A DNA stretch of 32,607 nt from a virus, in the IMG/VR virus record IMGVR_UViG_3300005613_000253, positions 1 to 32,607 of that record; one strand, written 5' to 3'. The position numbers and the translations under genes are program-made. Below are positions 14,543 to 23,182 of this stretch, one piece after another; within the stretch, counting starts at the first letter, position 1; every line of letters starts with the position of its first letter. The notes under the pieces are model-generated. The model saw only the letters and a program-made list of their open reading frames with translations. It had not been told where the DNA came from and made no database searches.

Positions 14543-15310
14543 ATGAGTGATGAAGTTCATCAAGACAATGTCAGTGACAGTAACACGCCTTCGGTTGAAG
14601 AACTGCAGGCAAAAGTGGCAAGCTTAGAAAAAGCGGCTAACGATTACAAAGGCGATATGTTTAAATACAAAGAGCAATCTAAAACCGCCTCTGAACAGTT
14701 GGAGAGCTTACAAGCTAAGATGCCAAACGATGACGAGTTGAAAGCTTTAAGAGAATTCCAGGAAGCGCAGAAACAGAAGCTTGAAGAAGAGGCCAAATTG
14801 TCAGTTGATAAAATGGAAAAGCTCAAGAAAGCCGAAATGAAAGCCCTTGCTGAAAAACTCGAGAGCGAAAAATCCGCATTGGCGGAAAAAGTAAGCAAGC
14901 AAGAACAAGTACTACGTGATTTAACAGTAAACGCACAAATCACAAACGCGGCGGCTGAAGCCGGTGCAGTTAAGCCAGAGCAATTAGTAGCTTTGTTGGG
15001 TTCGCAATTTGACGTTGTGGACGACAATGGCAAAATGATTGTTGTTGCGCTTGATGAAACAGGCGAGCCAAGACGTGGTGAAGAAGGTGTATTAACTGCC
15101 AAAAACGTAGTCACTAATTTTTTAAATGATAACCCGCATTTTCTAAAACCTTCTCACGTTGTGAGCGGCACGGGGGGCACGGGTTCAGTGACACAAACAC
15201 AACAGCCAACGTTAACGGCAAACGAAGCTTTACAGCTTGTAAGGTCTGGCAAAATGACCAAGCAAGAGGCAAACTCGATGCTTAGAGTTGGCAAAGCAAT
15301 AAAGGAATAA
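14543..15310 (+). CDS. Scaffold protein
   Basis: 255 aa from ATG 14543 (AAGGGAAATGA upstream); the frame is open from 14495 but has no ATG there. Very acidic and helical: coiled coil from about residue 20 to 130 (ELQAKVASLEKAA..., EKLKKAEMKALAEKLE...), a QITNAAAEAGAVKPEQLVALL segment, and a small C-terminal helical end (ANEALQLVRSGKMTKQEANSML). This is the usual design of scaffolds directly before the major capsid gene, whose C-terminal part binds the shell. Confidence 0.85.
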   Translation: MSDEVHQDNVSDSNTPSVEELQAKVASLEKAANDYKGDMFKYKEQSKTASEQLESLQAKMPNDDELKALREFQEAQKQKLEEEAKLSVDKMEKLKKAEMKALAEKLESEKSALAEKVSKQEQVLRDLTVNAQITNAAAEAGAVKPEQLVALLGSQFDVVDDNGKMIVVALDETGEPRRGEEGVLTAKNVVTNFLNDNPHFLKPSHVVSGTGGTGSVTQTQQPTLTANEALQLVRSGKMTKQEANSMLRVGKAIKE

Positions 15311-15314
15311 CAAA

Positions 15315-16439
15315 ATGAAATACAGTTACGATTACGATGTAAAACGTGACGTGAGCGAAATGTTCGAATTTCGCAGACAGACAGCCGCTCTTTTAATTGG
15401 AATGCTTGGACTTGCAGATGCAGGTACAGCAATTAAACATGAGTGGAAAGAGTTCAGCACAACTGCCAAAACTGGTGCGATTAGCGCGGCAGCAATGACC
15501 GCAGGTCTTACAACTCTTACACCTACTACGGCGAGTTTCTCAACACTCGCAGTTGGGCAAATTTTAGCTTTCCAGAATGCGGCAGGCGTAACCTATTCGG
15601 AACGTATGAGAGTTACAGCAGTTGCAACAGCAACCGCAACTGTTGAGCGTGGATTTGGTTCCACGACTGGCGGATCTATTAGTGCAAGTGCAGTTTTCAG
15701 AGTTATCTCTGTTGCTAAAGACGAAGGCACTTCGGCAGGCGATGACACCACATCAATACCGACAACTGCTTATAACGCGATGCAGATTTTTGCTAAGACC
15801 GGTAAAGTTACCGGCACTTCACAGGCCGTTGGAAAATACGGTGTGCCCGATGCAATCGGCTTTGCGGAAGAACAGCTTGCAGACCAGTTACTACGCGAAA
15901 TGAATATGTCAGTAATTTGGGGTATTTATCAGCTTAGAACAAGTTCCGTCAAAGGTACAATGGGCGGCTTGATGGAATACATCTCGACTAACGCAACATC
16001 TGCCGGAACTGCTCTGACTTCAACAATTCTTAATAACTCGATTGAAGATATCGTTGAAAAAGGTGGCGCGCCGCAGACAATTATTTGTCATCCTTCGGAA
16101 GCTCGTATCATCTCTGGTTGGAATACAAGCAACACACGTTATCAGCAGACAGACCGCGTCGCAGGTGGATACGTATCCCAGTTCGAAAGCGATTTAGGTA
16201 TCATGTCAAATCTTGGCATTCTGAACCTCGTAGCAGATTTCAACATGCCGAAAGACCAGTTGTTTATCGTTGACATTAACAACATCAAGCTCGTGCCTAT
16301 GGTCGGCCGTGCAATGATGTCAATGGACGCGACACAGCCCGGTGACGATGCTAAATCTCGTAGACTTCTCGGTGAATACTCACTCGAAGTTAAAAACGAA
16401 AGCACAGATGCAGCAATCATCACAGCATTGACAGTTTAA
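15315..16439 (+). CDS. Major capsid protein, DUF5309 / SU10-type
   Basis: 374 aa. The GKVTGTSQAVGKYGVPDAIGFAEEQ region is the signature of the DUF5309 major capsid family (HK97 fold). Residues about 55-140 form a beta-rich inserted segment (FSTLAVGQILAF...RMRVTAV...VERGFG) common in that family. The end VKNESTDAAIITAL matches typical capsid C-termini. It follows the scaffold by four bases and is followed by a strong hairpin, as expected for the most abundant late protein. Confidence 0.9.
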   Translation: MKYSYDYDVKRDVSEMFEFRRQTAALLIGMLGLADAGTAIKHEWKEFSTTAKTGAISAAAMTAGLTTLTPTTASFSTLAVGQILAFQNAAGVTYSERMRVTAVATATATVERGFGSTTGGSISASAVFRVISVAKDEGTSAGDDTTSIPTTAYNAMQIFAKTGKVTGTSQAVGKYGVPDAIGFAEEQLADQLLREMNMSVIWGIYQLRTSSVKGTMGGLMEYISTNATSAGTALTSTILNNSIEDIVEKGGAPQTIICHPSEARIISGWNTSNTRYQQTDRVAGGYVSQFESDLGIMSNLGILNLVADFNMPKDQLFIVDINNIKLVPMVGRAMMSMDATQPGDDAKSRRLLGEYSLEVKNESTDAAIITALTV

Positions 16440-16447
16440 CAAATAAA

Positions 16448-16473
16448 GGGGGGTGAAATTCCCCCCATTTTTT
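16448..16473 (+). terminator. Hairpin terminator after major capsid gene
   Basis: GGGGGG (16448-16453), 7-nt loop, CCCCCC (16461-16466), A, then six T residues (16468-16473). No promoter is clear between it and the next gene, so it probably acts as a partial terminator or 3' end stabiliser. Confidence 0.85.
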
Positions 16474-16495
16474 AGGGTAAGGGAAAAGGAATTTT

Positions 16496-17593
16496 ATGAC
16501 AGATATGCTTACGAGACAGGTGAAAATTGAAAAAGCAATTGACGCGATGAACAAGATTCGTACGTCCTCTTGTCACTTGAAAGACGCTGGCGTGTGCCCG
16601 CAAGGATACGACAGGCCCTGCGGCAAGCAGGTAGGTATTGAGTACGTAAAATTAAACGAAGATAAGCAGACTGGCAAGATTATGACGGTTCGCAACTGGA
16701 CGCAGACAGGTTCAGACAACGAGCCTCATTGCTGGGGTCGGTTACGTTCAGCGCACGAGCATATTTGGGAAGCTAATTTTGAGGCGAATGAACCGCGTAT
16801 TAAAAAGATGTTTCCAAAAGGCAGACCTGATGATGATGCCCCTAAGTTTGGGCAAACAGGATATTTGCTTGGTAATGGTCCCGGACTAAAAGTTAACGGC
16901 GATTTGTTGAAAGACGTTAAGGGTGATATCTGGGGTTGTAACCGTCACGGAGATTTAGACGTAGCTTTAGATTATTACATGGTGTTGGATGCACGTTGTA
17001 AAGACTACGAAGAAAGCATCAAAAAGATTAACAAAGACGTAACTCCTATTTTTAGTGTGTTTGCAAATCCTGAAGTAACCAAACATTTCAACACTAACAA
17101 TGCCTTGTGGTACAACGTTTGGGGTGCAGGTTCTAAACTCCACAAACGCACCCGTAAGTTTGCCAACAAGAAATTCAAGGCTGATGATTTCTCTAAACTC
17201 GATAGCGGCTTTAACGTTTGTTATTCGATGCTACATGCAATGTATAAAATGGGATATGAAAAGATCGTCATACTCGGCATGGATTATGCCTTTTCTGGTG
17301 GTTACGAATATTTCAACTCGGCAGATGATGACCGCTTTATTTTTCAAGACAAAGAAAAAGGCTTTGTGATACGTCAAGACATTCAAGAAAAATACAACAA
17401 GATGGGCGGTTTATTTCAAGCTCGCGACGCTTGGGGTAACGTTACTTTTACATGTCAGCCGATGCAGATGGCGGCCGTAATGATGAAAACCGCTGCGTAT
17501 TGGCTTAAAGATAAAATTGAATTGGTAAATTGTACGGAGGCGGGTTTAGACATAGGCATTAAAAATGACAAGCTCGAACATCACTTATGTTGA
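16496..17593 (+). CDS. DUF115 / Maf-like glycosyltransferase-family protein
   Basis: 365 aa. LLGNGPGLKVNG (124-135), WGCNRHGD (146-153), YYMVLDA (160-166) and the MGYEKIVILGMDYAF end of the central segment (to 266) match the DUF115 / MptE-like domain, also present in flagellin-modifying Maf proteins. The first 85 residues add four cysteines (C26, C34, C42, C79) and look like a separate small metal-binding region. AAAAGGA precedes the start. DUF115 proteins include pyrophosphokinases and putative sialic-acid-type transferases; activity here is unknown. It opens a cassette between capsid and neck genes, so virion or host-surface glycan modification is possible. Confidence 0.65.
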   Translation: MTDMLTRQVKIEKAIDAMNKIRTSSCHLKDAGVCPQGYDRPCGKQVGIEYVKLNEDKQTGKIMTVRNWTQTGSDNEPHCWGRLRSAHEHIWEANFEANEPRIKKMFPKGRPDDDAPKFGQTGYLLGNGPGLKVNGDLLKDVKGDIWGCNRHGDLDVALDYYMVLDARCKDYEESIKKINKDVTPIFSVFANPEVTKHFNTNNALWYNVWGAGSKLHKRTRKFANKKFKADDFSKLDSGFNVCYSMLHAMYKMGYEKIVILGMDYAFSGGYEYFNSADDDRFIFQDKEKGFVIRQDIQEKYNKMGGLFQARDAWGNVTFTCQPMQMAAVMMKTAAYWLKDKIELVNCTEAGLDIGIKNDKLEHHLC

Positions 17594-17768
17594 CGTTTAT
17601 TTTGACCACAAAGGTCGTTACTGGGGTTATGCAGGTAGGCTTAATTTGAAGCCGAGAATTGTAAGGATGGATTTTGAAAAGTTTGAAAAGTTTATCGAAA
17701 TGCCACAAGAGATTAGACATCTCGGACGCGCTTTGCTTTACGGTAGGGAGATAAAAGATGGCGAGTAA
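17565..17768 (+). CDS. Hypothetical protein, 67 aa
   Basis: 67 aa, starting inside the end of the preceding gene. Beta-rich start (ITYVDVYFDHKGRYWGYAGRL) then helix. No family recognised. Its stop overlaps the next gene by 11 bases. Confidence 0.5.
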   Translation: MTSSNITYVDVYFDHKGRYWGYAGRLNLKPRIVRMDFEKFEKFIEMPQEIRHLGRALLYGREIKDGE

Positions 17769-17934
17769 TTATATAGAAGCTTATCGAACGATTGCTGAAA
17801 ACTACGGCGTAGCAGATGCAAGCGGTTTTAACGACATGGAATGTTTACGCGGTATTTGCTCAAGTCTTTATGGCGAAAGCGTGGCAACATTCAACAAACT
17901 TGAACTACTAAGAATATGGGCAGACAGAACATGA
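17758..17934 (+). CDS. Hypothetical protein, 58 aa
   Basis: 58 aa with TAGGGAG upstream of ATG 17758. Helical, with two Cys and one LRIW segment near the end. It overlaps the next gene by ATGA. Resembles the small 'tail or head fibre accessory' ORFs often found here, but no family is recognised. Confidence 0.5.
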   Translation: MASNYIEAYRTIAENYGVADASGFNDMECLRGICSSLYGESVATFNKLELLRIWADRT

Positions 17935-18281
17935 AAAAGATTTTACTTTGTACTTTACTTCTTTGCAGTTGCCAAGCGGTTGGCGCGGGCGTTAACCTTA
18001 TCGGTGGTTTTTATCACGAGTATCAATCAATCGAAAGACACGATGCAACCACAGCACAGCTTGAATTCATGCAGGCTGATTTAACCGCCATTAAAAATAA
18101 GCTCGATGGCAAACAGGATACTATCCCGTTTAACAAGACGGCTACAGGCGGTGCAATTGCAACTGGGATTGCAGGTGCTTGGGTATGGCGCGAGAAGCTT
18201 AAAAAACTTTTTGGTAAAATAAATTTAGGCAAGGTTAAAGAATTGTTTAGCAATTTGTCTAACATAAAGTGGAGACGTTAA
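17931..18281 (+). CDS. Signal-peptide (lipoprotein-like) membrane protein
   Basis: 116 aa. The N-terminus MKKILLCTLLLCSCQAVGAG is an export signal: Cys14 in LCSC could be a lipobox Cys, or cleavage by signal peptidase I could occur after VGA. A helical middle (AQLEFMQADLTAIKNKLDG) is followed by a possible second membrane segment (TGGAIATGIAGAWVW, near 73-88) and a basic tail. Layout recalls spanin or other lysis accessory proteins, but no family is recognised. Confidence 0.6.
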   Translation: MKKILLCTLLLCSCQAVGAGVNLIGGFYHEYQSIERHDATTAQLEFMQADLTAIKNKLDGKQDTIPFNKTATGGAIATGIAGAWVWREKLKKLFGKINLGKVKELFSNLSNIKWRR

Positions 18282-20657
18282 ATGAGTATTGCTTTAAATT
18301 GGCTTGCCGGACCATCAGAAATGACCATTGGTGAATATACAGCTTACGCTGAAGTTGGCGAAGGTGTTAGTAAGGTTGTAATGCGCCATGCCGGTGGTGC
18401 TAACTGTTACGATTTTGGCAACGGCTTTGACTTGACAGACGACGGCGACATAAAAAATCGTTGGGTTTTCACAAATCCCGACAGCGTTACCGGTGCAACA
18501 GTTACTACGTCGGCAACTTCAGCTGGCAGCGGTGCAGGCTTAGAGCTCAACTACCAGATCAGTGGCGATCCCTCTGCACAATCTCAATACGGGGTTGGTG
18601 TTCTTCGACCGTGTAAGAAAATATACACAGAGGGCGATGATTATAATTTTATGTACATTGTTCACAAAGACCAAGTCGAAGGTGCAACGAGTTCATCGCA
18701 AACGATGTGGTTTGGACTAACTGAAACTGAAAAGATTAACAGGCAAGAAAAACGCGAGAGCGGTGGCACTACTATCACTTATCAGTTCGAGTTGCTGATG
18801 GGTATCTGGAACGATGGAACCAATCTAAAAGCTCGTTGCGAGTTTGGAACTTTAAGTGGGAATACGAGTGGTGTCACTCAAGTCGTTTCGCCAGTTACAA
18901 TAACTCCAAGCGATGATTACGTGGTGGGGAAAGTTATAAAATCTGGCACAAATTATCGTAGTGCTTTTTTTGAAGCAGAAACGGTCGCGGAGGCTTGGAC
19001 AAGAGCGGCGGCGTGGACTTCAGGCAGTGCATCGGCTTTAGATGGCTACTTGACGGAAGGTTCAATAACTAATACTGCAACGGTTAGTTTCAAATATTTG
19101 GGTCTCGGTTTTACTGACGACAGCGACACTGCTACAGCTGAAAGCCGCAAGGTTACTTGTTACGGTATAGACGGAACCGTCTGTAATTGGTACGCTCCGC
19201 ATTACGGAAATGCAAACGATTGCGGATTGTGGAATGTTTACGAAGTACCAGACACGGCGGCGGAAACTAAAAACGGTTGGACGTTTGTGCTTGACGGCGG
19301 TGCATCATCTTCAGGTGAACTCAAACATGACCACGCAGAATTTACAATCGCTCGTGAAAACTCCGATACAAAAGTTTTCGGATACACGCACGATACAAAC
19401 TTAACGGTTACTCAAAGCTCAACATCTAAATATATTTTCGGCAAGTTTCAATTTGATGCAAACAATGTAAACGATGCTTGGCGTTACGGTTTTTTCAACT
19501 CAACAACTAACGACTGTGCGAATAATGGCCACTCAATAGGGTCAGACAGCACCGGACATTTTTTTACGTGCATCGGTGGCACGGCAGGCAACACAACAAC
19601 ATCAACGTTTACGGTTGATACTGATTATTGGTTACGTTTAGAAATAGACGAAGGCACATCTTATCTTGATGTATTCAACGCTTCGGCTACACGTAGCGAA
19701 GTTGATGCAGGGCGCGGCAATGGAGACTTCGCAAGCTTGTCAAGAGACATCTCCAGTGCTACAATTACTTGCGATGAAGTCGGCTTACGCAACACAAATA
19801 GAATTGGCGCAAACTCTTCAATGACGATGAGGGGATATGAGACGGAAGGTAACGCACACGCTGACCATGCCGATGGATTGCATGACGGCTGGTATCCTGA
19901 TATCGAGTTTGACTTCAACCAGCAAGCTTTAGGAGTTTCTTCAGCTTACACGTTCAGTTATTCAACATTTGCTGTAAGTTCGACCGGTTCTAATATTATG
20001 TACTCACGTCGTATTGACACAACTGGCGATAGCTCGTTAGACTTTACAGGTGGCTACTTATCAGAAAGCGCAACGGCTGCCCTTGATGACGAAGACGGTT
20101 TTGAGATGGCGTGGAAGTGCAACTTTGACCCAACCGAATTAAGCTCTGCGGTAACGCTTGCTGAAATTACTGCGGAAGCCGATGAACTCGCACCAGATGT
20201 AAATTATTTGTTTGTGCGTAAAAATACTACGCTTGCGAGTTATGCAGTTGAGTGCCAAATGGCGGACAACGTCGCCATGAAATTTGGAGAGGTCAGGTAT
20301 TCGCCGGACGGTGGAACCACGCTTTACATTGTTGACTGGAACGACACAACTAGGAAACGTGTCGGTACTGCTTTTGCCTCTTACACTGTTACAAACAGTT
20401 ACAAGATTGCAAATGAGGGAGATACACAGGCCGTATTAACTCCGGCAGGACAGTACGACGAAATCTTATCACTCAAGCTTGCAAATCTCGGGCTAAGCGC
20501 AAACGCAACTATACTTATACAAGTAAGAGCTACAGACGCAGCAGATAATCAAAGCGGATGGGTAACAGCTACTGAATACGGAACAAACATTACAGAAGCG
20601 ATTGCTAATGCTAACGAGATGGAACTTTTAAGAATTATAGCGACACAAACAGCATAG
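18282..20657 (+). CDS. Large beta-sandwich fibre or surface protein
   Basis: 791 aa, rich in Thr, Ser, Gly and aromatic residues. At least two lectin-like (LamG/concanavalin-like) units seem present: around 110-275 (YNFMYIVHKD...MWFGLTETEK...FELLMGIW) and around 325-510 (FGKFQFDANNVNDAWRYGFF...DYWLRLEID...). A third, Ig-like or fibronectin-like part ends the protein. Such domains bind carbohydrate on the host or decorate the virion. GTGGAGACG lies upstream. Direct family name not recognised. Confidence 0.65.
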   Translation: MSIALNWLAGPSEMTIGEYTAYAEVGEGVSKVVMRHAGGANCYDFGNGFDLTDDGDIKNRWVFTNPDSVTGATVTTSATSAGSGAGLELNYQISGDPSAQSQYGVGVLRPCKKIYTEGDDYNFMYIVHKDQVEGATSSSQTMWFGLTETEKINRQEKRESGGTTITYQFELLMGIWNDGTNLKARCEFGTLSGNTSGVTQVVSPVTITPSDDYVVGKVIKSGTNYRSAFFEAETVAEAWTRAAAWTSGSASALDGYLTEGSITNTATVSFKYLGLGFTDDSDTATAESRKVTCYGIDGTVCNWYAPHYGNANDCGLWNVYEVPDTAAETKNGWTFVLDGGASSSGELKHDHAEFTIARENSDTKVFGYTHDTNLTVTQSSTSKYIFGKFQFDANNVNDAWRYGFFNSTTNDCANNGHSIGSDSTGHFFTCIGGTAGNTTTSTFTVDTDYWLRLEIDEGTSYLDVFNASATRSEVDAGRGNGDFASLSRDISSATITCDEVGLRNTNRIGANSSMTMRGYETEGNAHADHADGLHDGWYPDIEFDFNQQALGVSSAYTFSYSTFAVSSTGSNIMYSRRIDTTGDSSLDFTGGYLSESATAALDDEDGFEMAWKCNFDPTELSSAVTLAEITAEADELAPDVNYLFVRKNTTLASYAVECQMADNVAMKFGEVRYSPDGGTTLYIVDWNDTTRKRVGTAFASYTVTNSYKIANEGDTQAVLTPAGQYDEILSLKLANLGLSANATILIQVRATDAADNQSGWVTATEYGTNITEAIANANEMELLRIIATQTA

Positions 20658-20668
20658 AAAGCGACACC

Positions 20669-20899
20669 ATGACGCCAAACGTAGATGAAAAACTTTGCAA
20701 CGAGAGGACACATCATTTGAGTGATGCAGTACACGATTTAAATGTCACTTGTGAGAAGATAAATTCAAAGCTTGATAAACTTGTTGAGCATGAAGTCAGA
20801 ATTGACCATCTTGAGAAGGTTGTAAGTTGGACGTGGAAAACGGCGGTCATTGCCGTGCTTGGTTTCGTTGGTGAAATTGTTTACAGGGTGTTTAAATGA
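20669..20899 (+). CDS. Holin-like / XhlA-like membrane protein
   Basis: 76 aa. A coiled-coil N-terminus (SDAVHDLNVTCEKINSKLDK...RIDHLEKVV) is followed by one C-terminal membrane helix (TAVIAVLGFVGEIVYRVFK). This is the layout of haemolysin XhlA-type and some phage holin-like proteins. No endolysin lies next to it, so the lysis role is inferred only from topology. Confidence 0.55.
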   Translation: MTPNVDEKLCNERTHHLSDAVHDLNVTCEKINSKLDKLVEHEVRIDHLEKVVSWTWKTAVIAVLGFVGEIVYRVFK

Positions 20900-21084
20900 A
20901 TTTTGATTGCCAGTTTATTAATGGTGATTTCTTACAGGCGATTAAAAGCCCTGCACATTGGGGTAGTGGCGATAATAAAGACCCGTTGCATATTGAGTTT
21001 GATGTGGCGTTTGAATTGAACGTGCCGAAAGAGGTTTACGGTGTAACGTTGGTTTTTAATGGTGATGATGTGGAGAAGGCTTAA
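20896..21084 (+). CDS. Hypothetical protein, 62 aa
   Basis: 62 aa, acidic, beta-rich (HIEFDVAFELNVPKEVYGVTLVFNGDD). It overlaps the previous gene by ATGA and shares one base with the next start. No family recognised. Could be a small fibre or chaperone of the beta-helix protein. Confidence 0.5.
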   Translation: MNFDCQFINGDFLQAIKSPAHWGSGDNKDPLHIEFDVAFELNVPKEVYGVTLVFNGDDVEKA

Positions 21085-22391
21085 TGGCAACCTTAACAGT
21101 TGGTGATGGAAAAACTTATTCAACCATTACAGCAGCTAACGCATTGGCTAACGATGGTGACACGATAGAGATTTATGCCAACACAAACGAAGCGGCTTAT
21201 TCAGAAGGCAACATAGTCGTAATAAAAGCAATTACTATTGTTGGTATGGTTGACAAATGTGGCGTAAGGACTGCACGACAAGCGGTTCTCTATCTCGGCT
21301 CTGGTGGTAGTGCTGTGAGTGGAACGATAACTATTCGTAACATGACACTTTATCGAGCAAACATACGCCTCGACGTTATAAGTGGTGATGTTCTTTTCGA
21401 TAAGTGCATCATTTATTCAGACCCGAACAGAATTGAGCCGTCAGGCGCGTACACGAGAACGAATACTTATACGTTTAGAAACTGTTTATTTATTGGCGCA
21501 CGTTGGGATGTGGTTTACGTTCGTTCGGGTTCAGGTGGTGATTTCAGGTTTGAGCATTGCACGTTTACAGAGTGCGGCGTAAATGCCCTTAATATCACGA
21601 CCGCAAATGTTAATTCTGTCAGTGTGAAAAACTGCGATGGTATCGGCGGTGGAGACGCTTGGGTTACGGTGGCAGGTGAAACTGACAGTAGCTACAACTC
21701 AACACAAACAAGCGCAACTTGTGGAACCAATAACCTCACTAACAAAACTAAAGACGACGCTGATTACTACCCGTCAGATATTCTACCAAACGGAATTTTA
21801 ACAACGTCTTGCTTGTATCAAGCAGGGGCGGCCATAGGCGGCGTTACAGAAGATATTTTCGGTTATACCCGTCATTCTTCAACTCCGTCAATAGGATGCT
21901 TTGAGGGCGGCGTATACAGCCCTGATGCAGACGATGTTTTAGCCACAGCGACTTATGAACTTGGAACAGAAACAGGTAACTATGTTGCCCCTGATGCAGG
22001 AGACGTTAAGGCAGGCGTTAATTTCGGCGTTGGCGAGATTGGCACTTATTCAGAAGGCGGTGCTTCTGGTTGTGGCATGGGTTCACAAGCGGTAATATTA
22101 ACATTTAGAACAGAAACAGGGAAAGACAGCGTACTAAATCCCATATTTACCACAACAACATCGACGGCATACGGTCAATGGGAAGATAAGACAGGCGGGT
22201 TGGTATTCACCTTAGGTTCTGCAACCGATAAACGTATTGACGCTTTGTTTATTACTTCAGATGATTTAGTCAAGACGGCAAATAAATTTACGTACGCAAA
22301 TAAAGATTATGAACGTACGTTCCTGAAACGTGTAACAGACTTTAACGGCAATCTACATCATTACGAAGTCTCTTTAACGGAGATTACCTAA
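21084..22391 (+). CDS. Right-handed beta-helix protein, tailspike-like
   Basis: 435 aa. The N-terminus VGDGKTYSTITAANALANDGDTIEI is a classic start of a pectate-lyase-like beta-helix. Repeating coils follow (GTITIRNMTLYRANI, DVLFDKCIIYSD, TYTFRNCLFIGA, FRFEHCTFTECG). The helix ends near residue 210; the rest (LATATYELGTETGNY...) is a non-helical C-terminal part. Such proteins cap tails or degrade host polysaccharide; catalytic residues cannot be assigned. Confidence 0.75.
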   Translation: MATLTVGDGKTYSTITAANALANDGDTIEIYANTNEAAYSEGNIVVIKAITIVGMVDKCGVRTARQAVLYLGSGGSAVSGTITIRNMTLYRANIRLDVISGDVLFDKCIIYSDPNRIEPSGAYTRTNTYTFRNCLFIGARWDVVYVRSGSGGDFRFEHCTFTECGVNALNITTANVNSVSVKNCDGIGGGDAWVTVAGETDSSYNSTQTSATCGTNNLTNKTKDDADYYPSDILPNGILTTSCLYQAGAAIGGVTEDIFGYTRHSSTPSIGCFEGGVYSPDADDVLATATYELGTETGNYVAPDAGDVKAGVNFGVGEIGTYSEGGASGCGMGSQAVILTFRTETGKDSVLNPIFTTTTSTAYGQWEDKTGGLVFTLGSATDKRIDALFITSDDLVKTANKFTYANKDYERTFLKRVTDFNGNLHHYEVSLTEIT

Positions 22392-22762
22392 TGGCGTTAA
22401 ATAGAAAAAAGTTTTTTAATAGCTTAAAAAAAACACAAAAAGCGGTAAAAAAGGAACTTGACAAAAGAGAAAAAAAAGCTGTTGCGTGTCTTTTTGCTGT
22501 GGTAAATGGACCAATGATTGAGGAGATTAAAAAAGTAACTCCGGTTGATACGGGTGCATTATGGGCGGCAACTCAAACAAAGCAAAACTCTCCGTCAAAT
22601 CCTTTAATACTTGAGAACACCAAAAATTACGCAGCATCGGTTGAATTTGGAAACAAGAGGCACGGCGAAGGTAAAAAAGGTGCATTTATGCAACACGGCC
22701 TTGATTGGTTTGTGCAAAACGGCGAGAAAGAAATAGCGGAGTTTATTAATGACAATCAATAA
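22391..22762 (+). CDS. Neck protein, HK97 gp10-like
   Basis: 123 aa. Lysine-rich N-terminal helix, then EIKKVTPVDTGALWAATQT, NTKNYAASVEFG and a C-terminal HGLDWFVQNG helix, the standard layout of HK97 gp10-like tail-completion proteins that join connector and tail. It shares one base with the preceding gene and overlaps the next by 14 bases. Confidence 0.85.
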   Translation: MALNRKKFFNSLKKTQKAVKKELDKREKKAVACLFAVVNGPMIEEIKKVTPVDTGALWAATQTKQNSPSNPLILENTKNYAASVEFGNKRHGEGKKGAFMQHGLDWFVQNGEKEIAEFINDNQ

Positions 22763-23171
22763 AGTACGTGAAAGAATAGCATCAAGCTTAAACGTTTCGG
22801 CGGTAACTTCAACGTGTGAACTTTACCCAGAATTGAACACGCCCGATAGTGCTGATTTTCCGCGTGCAACTTACTACGTCATTGATGATTTACTCGACCG
22901 CGATGAAAATATATACAATGACGAATACACGACATTAGGCGAGACTGTAGTACAGTTGAAAGCTTATTACCCGTCTGACGTAAACGGTGCGGAAACGTCA
23001 GCGACAGCCATGCTTGAAACTATGCGTAGGCTTATTTATCCTGCAAATTTAAGCGACGACATTTTCCGAGTTGGCAGTGTTACTACTCAAACACAATTCA
23101 CAGAACGTGACGTAAACGGTGTGTGGATTGCTATAGGTAGATACCGCATCAAGTACAATATGTTATCATAA
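22749..23171 (+). CDS. Tail terminator-like protein
   Basis: 140 aa, acidic N-terminal helix (INKVRERIASSLNVSAV), then beta strands (ATYYVIDDLLDRDE, TVVQLKAYYP) and a helix with AMLETMRRLIYP. Size, order after gp10-like and before the tail tube are those of tail terminator proteins (lambda gpU, HK97 gp11-like). Assigned largely from position and secondary-structure pattern. Confidence 0.65.
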   Translation: MTINKVRERIASSLNVSAVTSTCELYPELNTPDSADFPRATYYVIDDLLDRDENIYNDEYTTLGETVVQLKAYYPSDVNGAETSATAMLETMRRLIYPANLSDDIFRVGSVTTQTQFTERDVNGVWIAIGRYRIKYNMLS

Positions 23172-23182
23172 AGGATTAAAAC

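Noticed and set aside
14644-15114. Minus-strand 156-aa ORF opposite the scaffold
   Set aside because: It mirrors the coiled-coil codon bias of the scaffold gene and has no motif or ribosome binding site.
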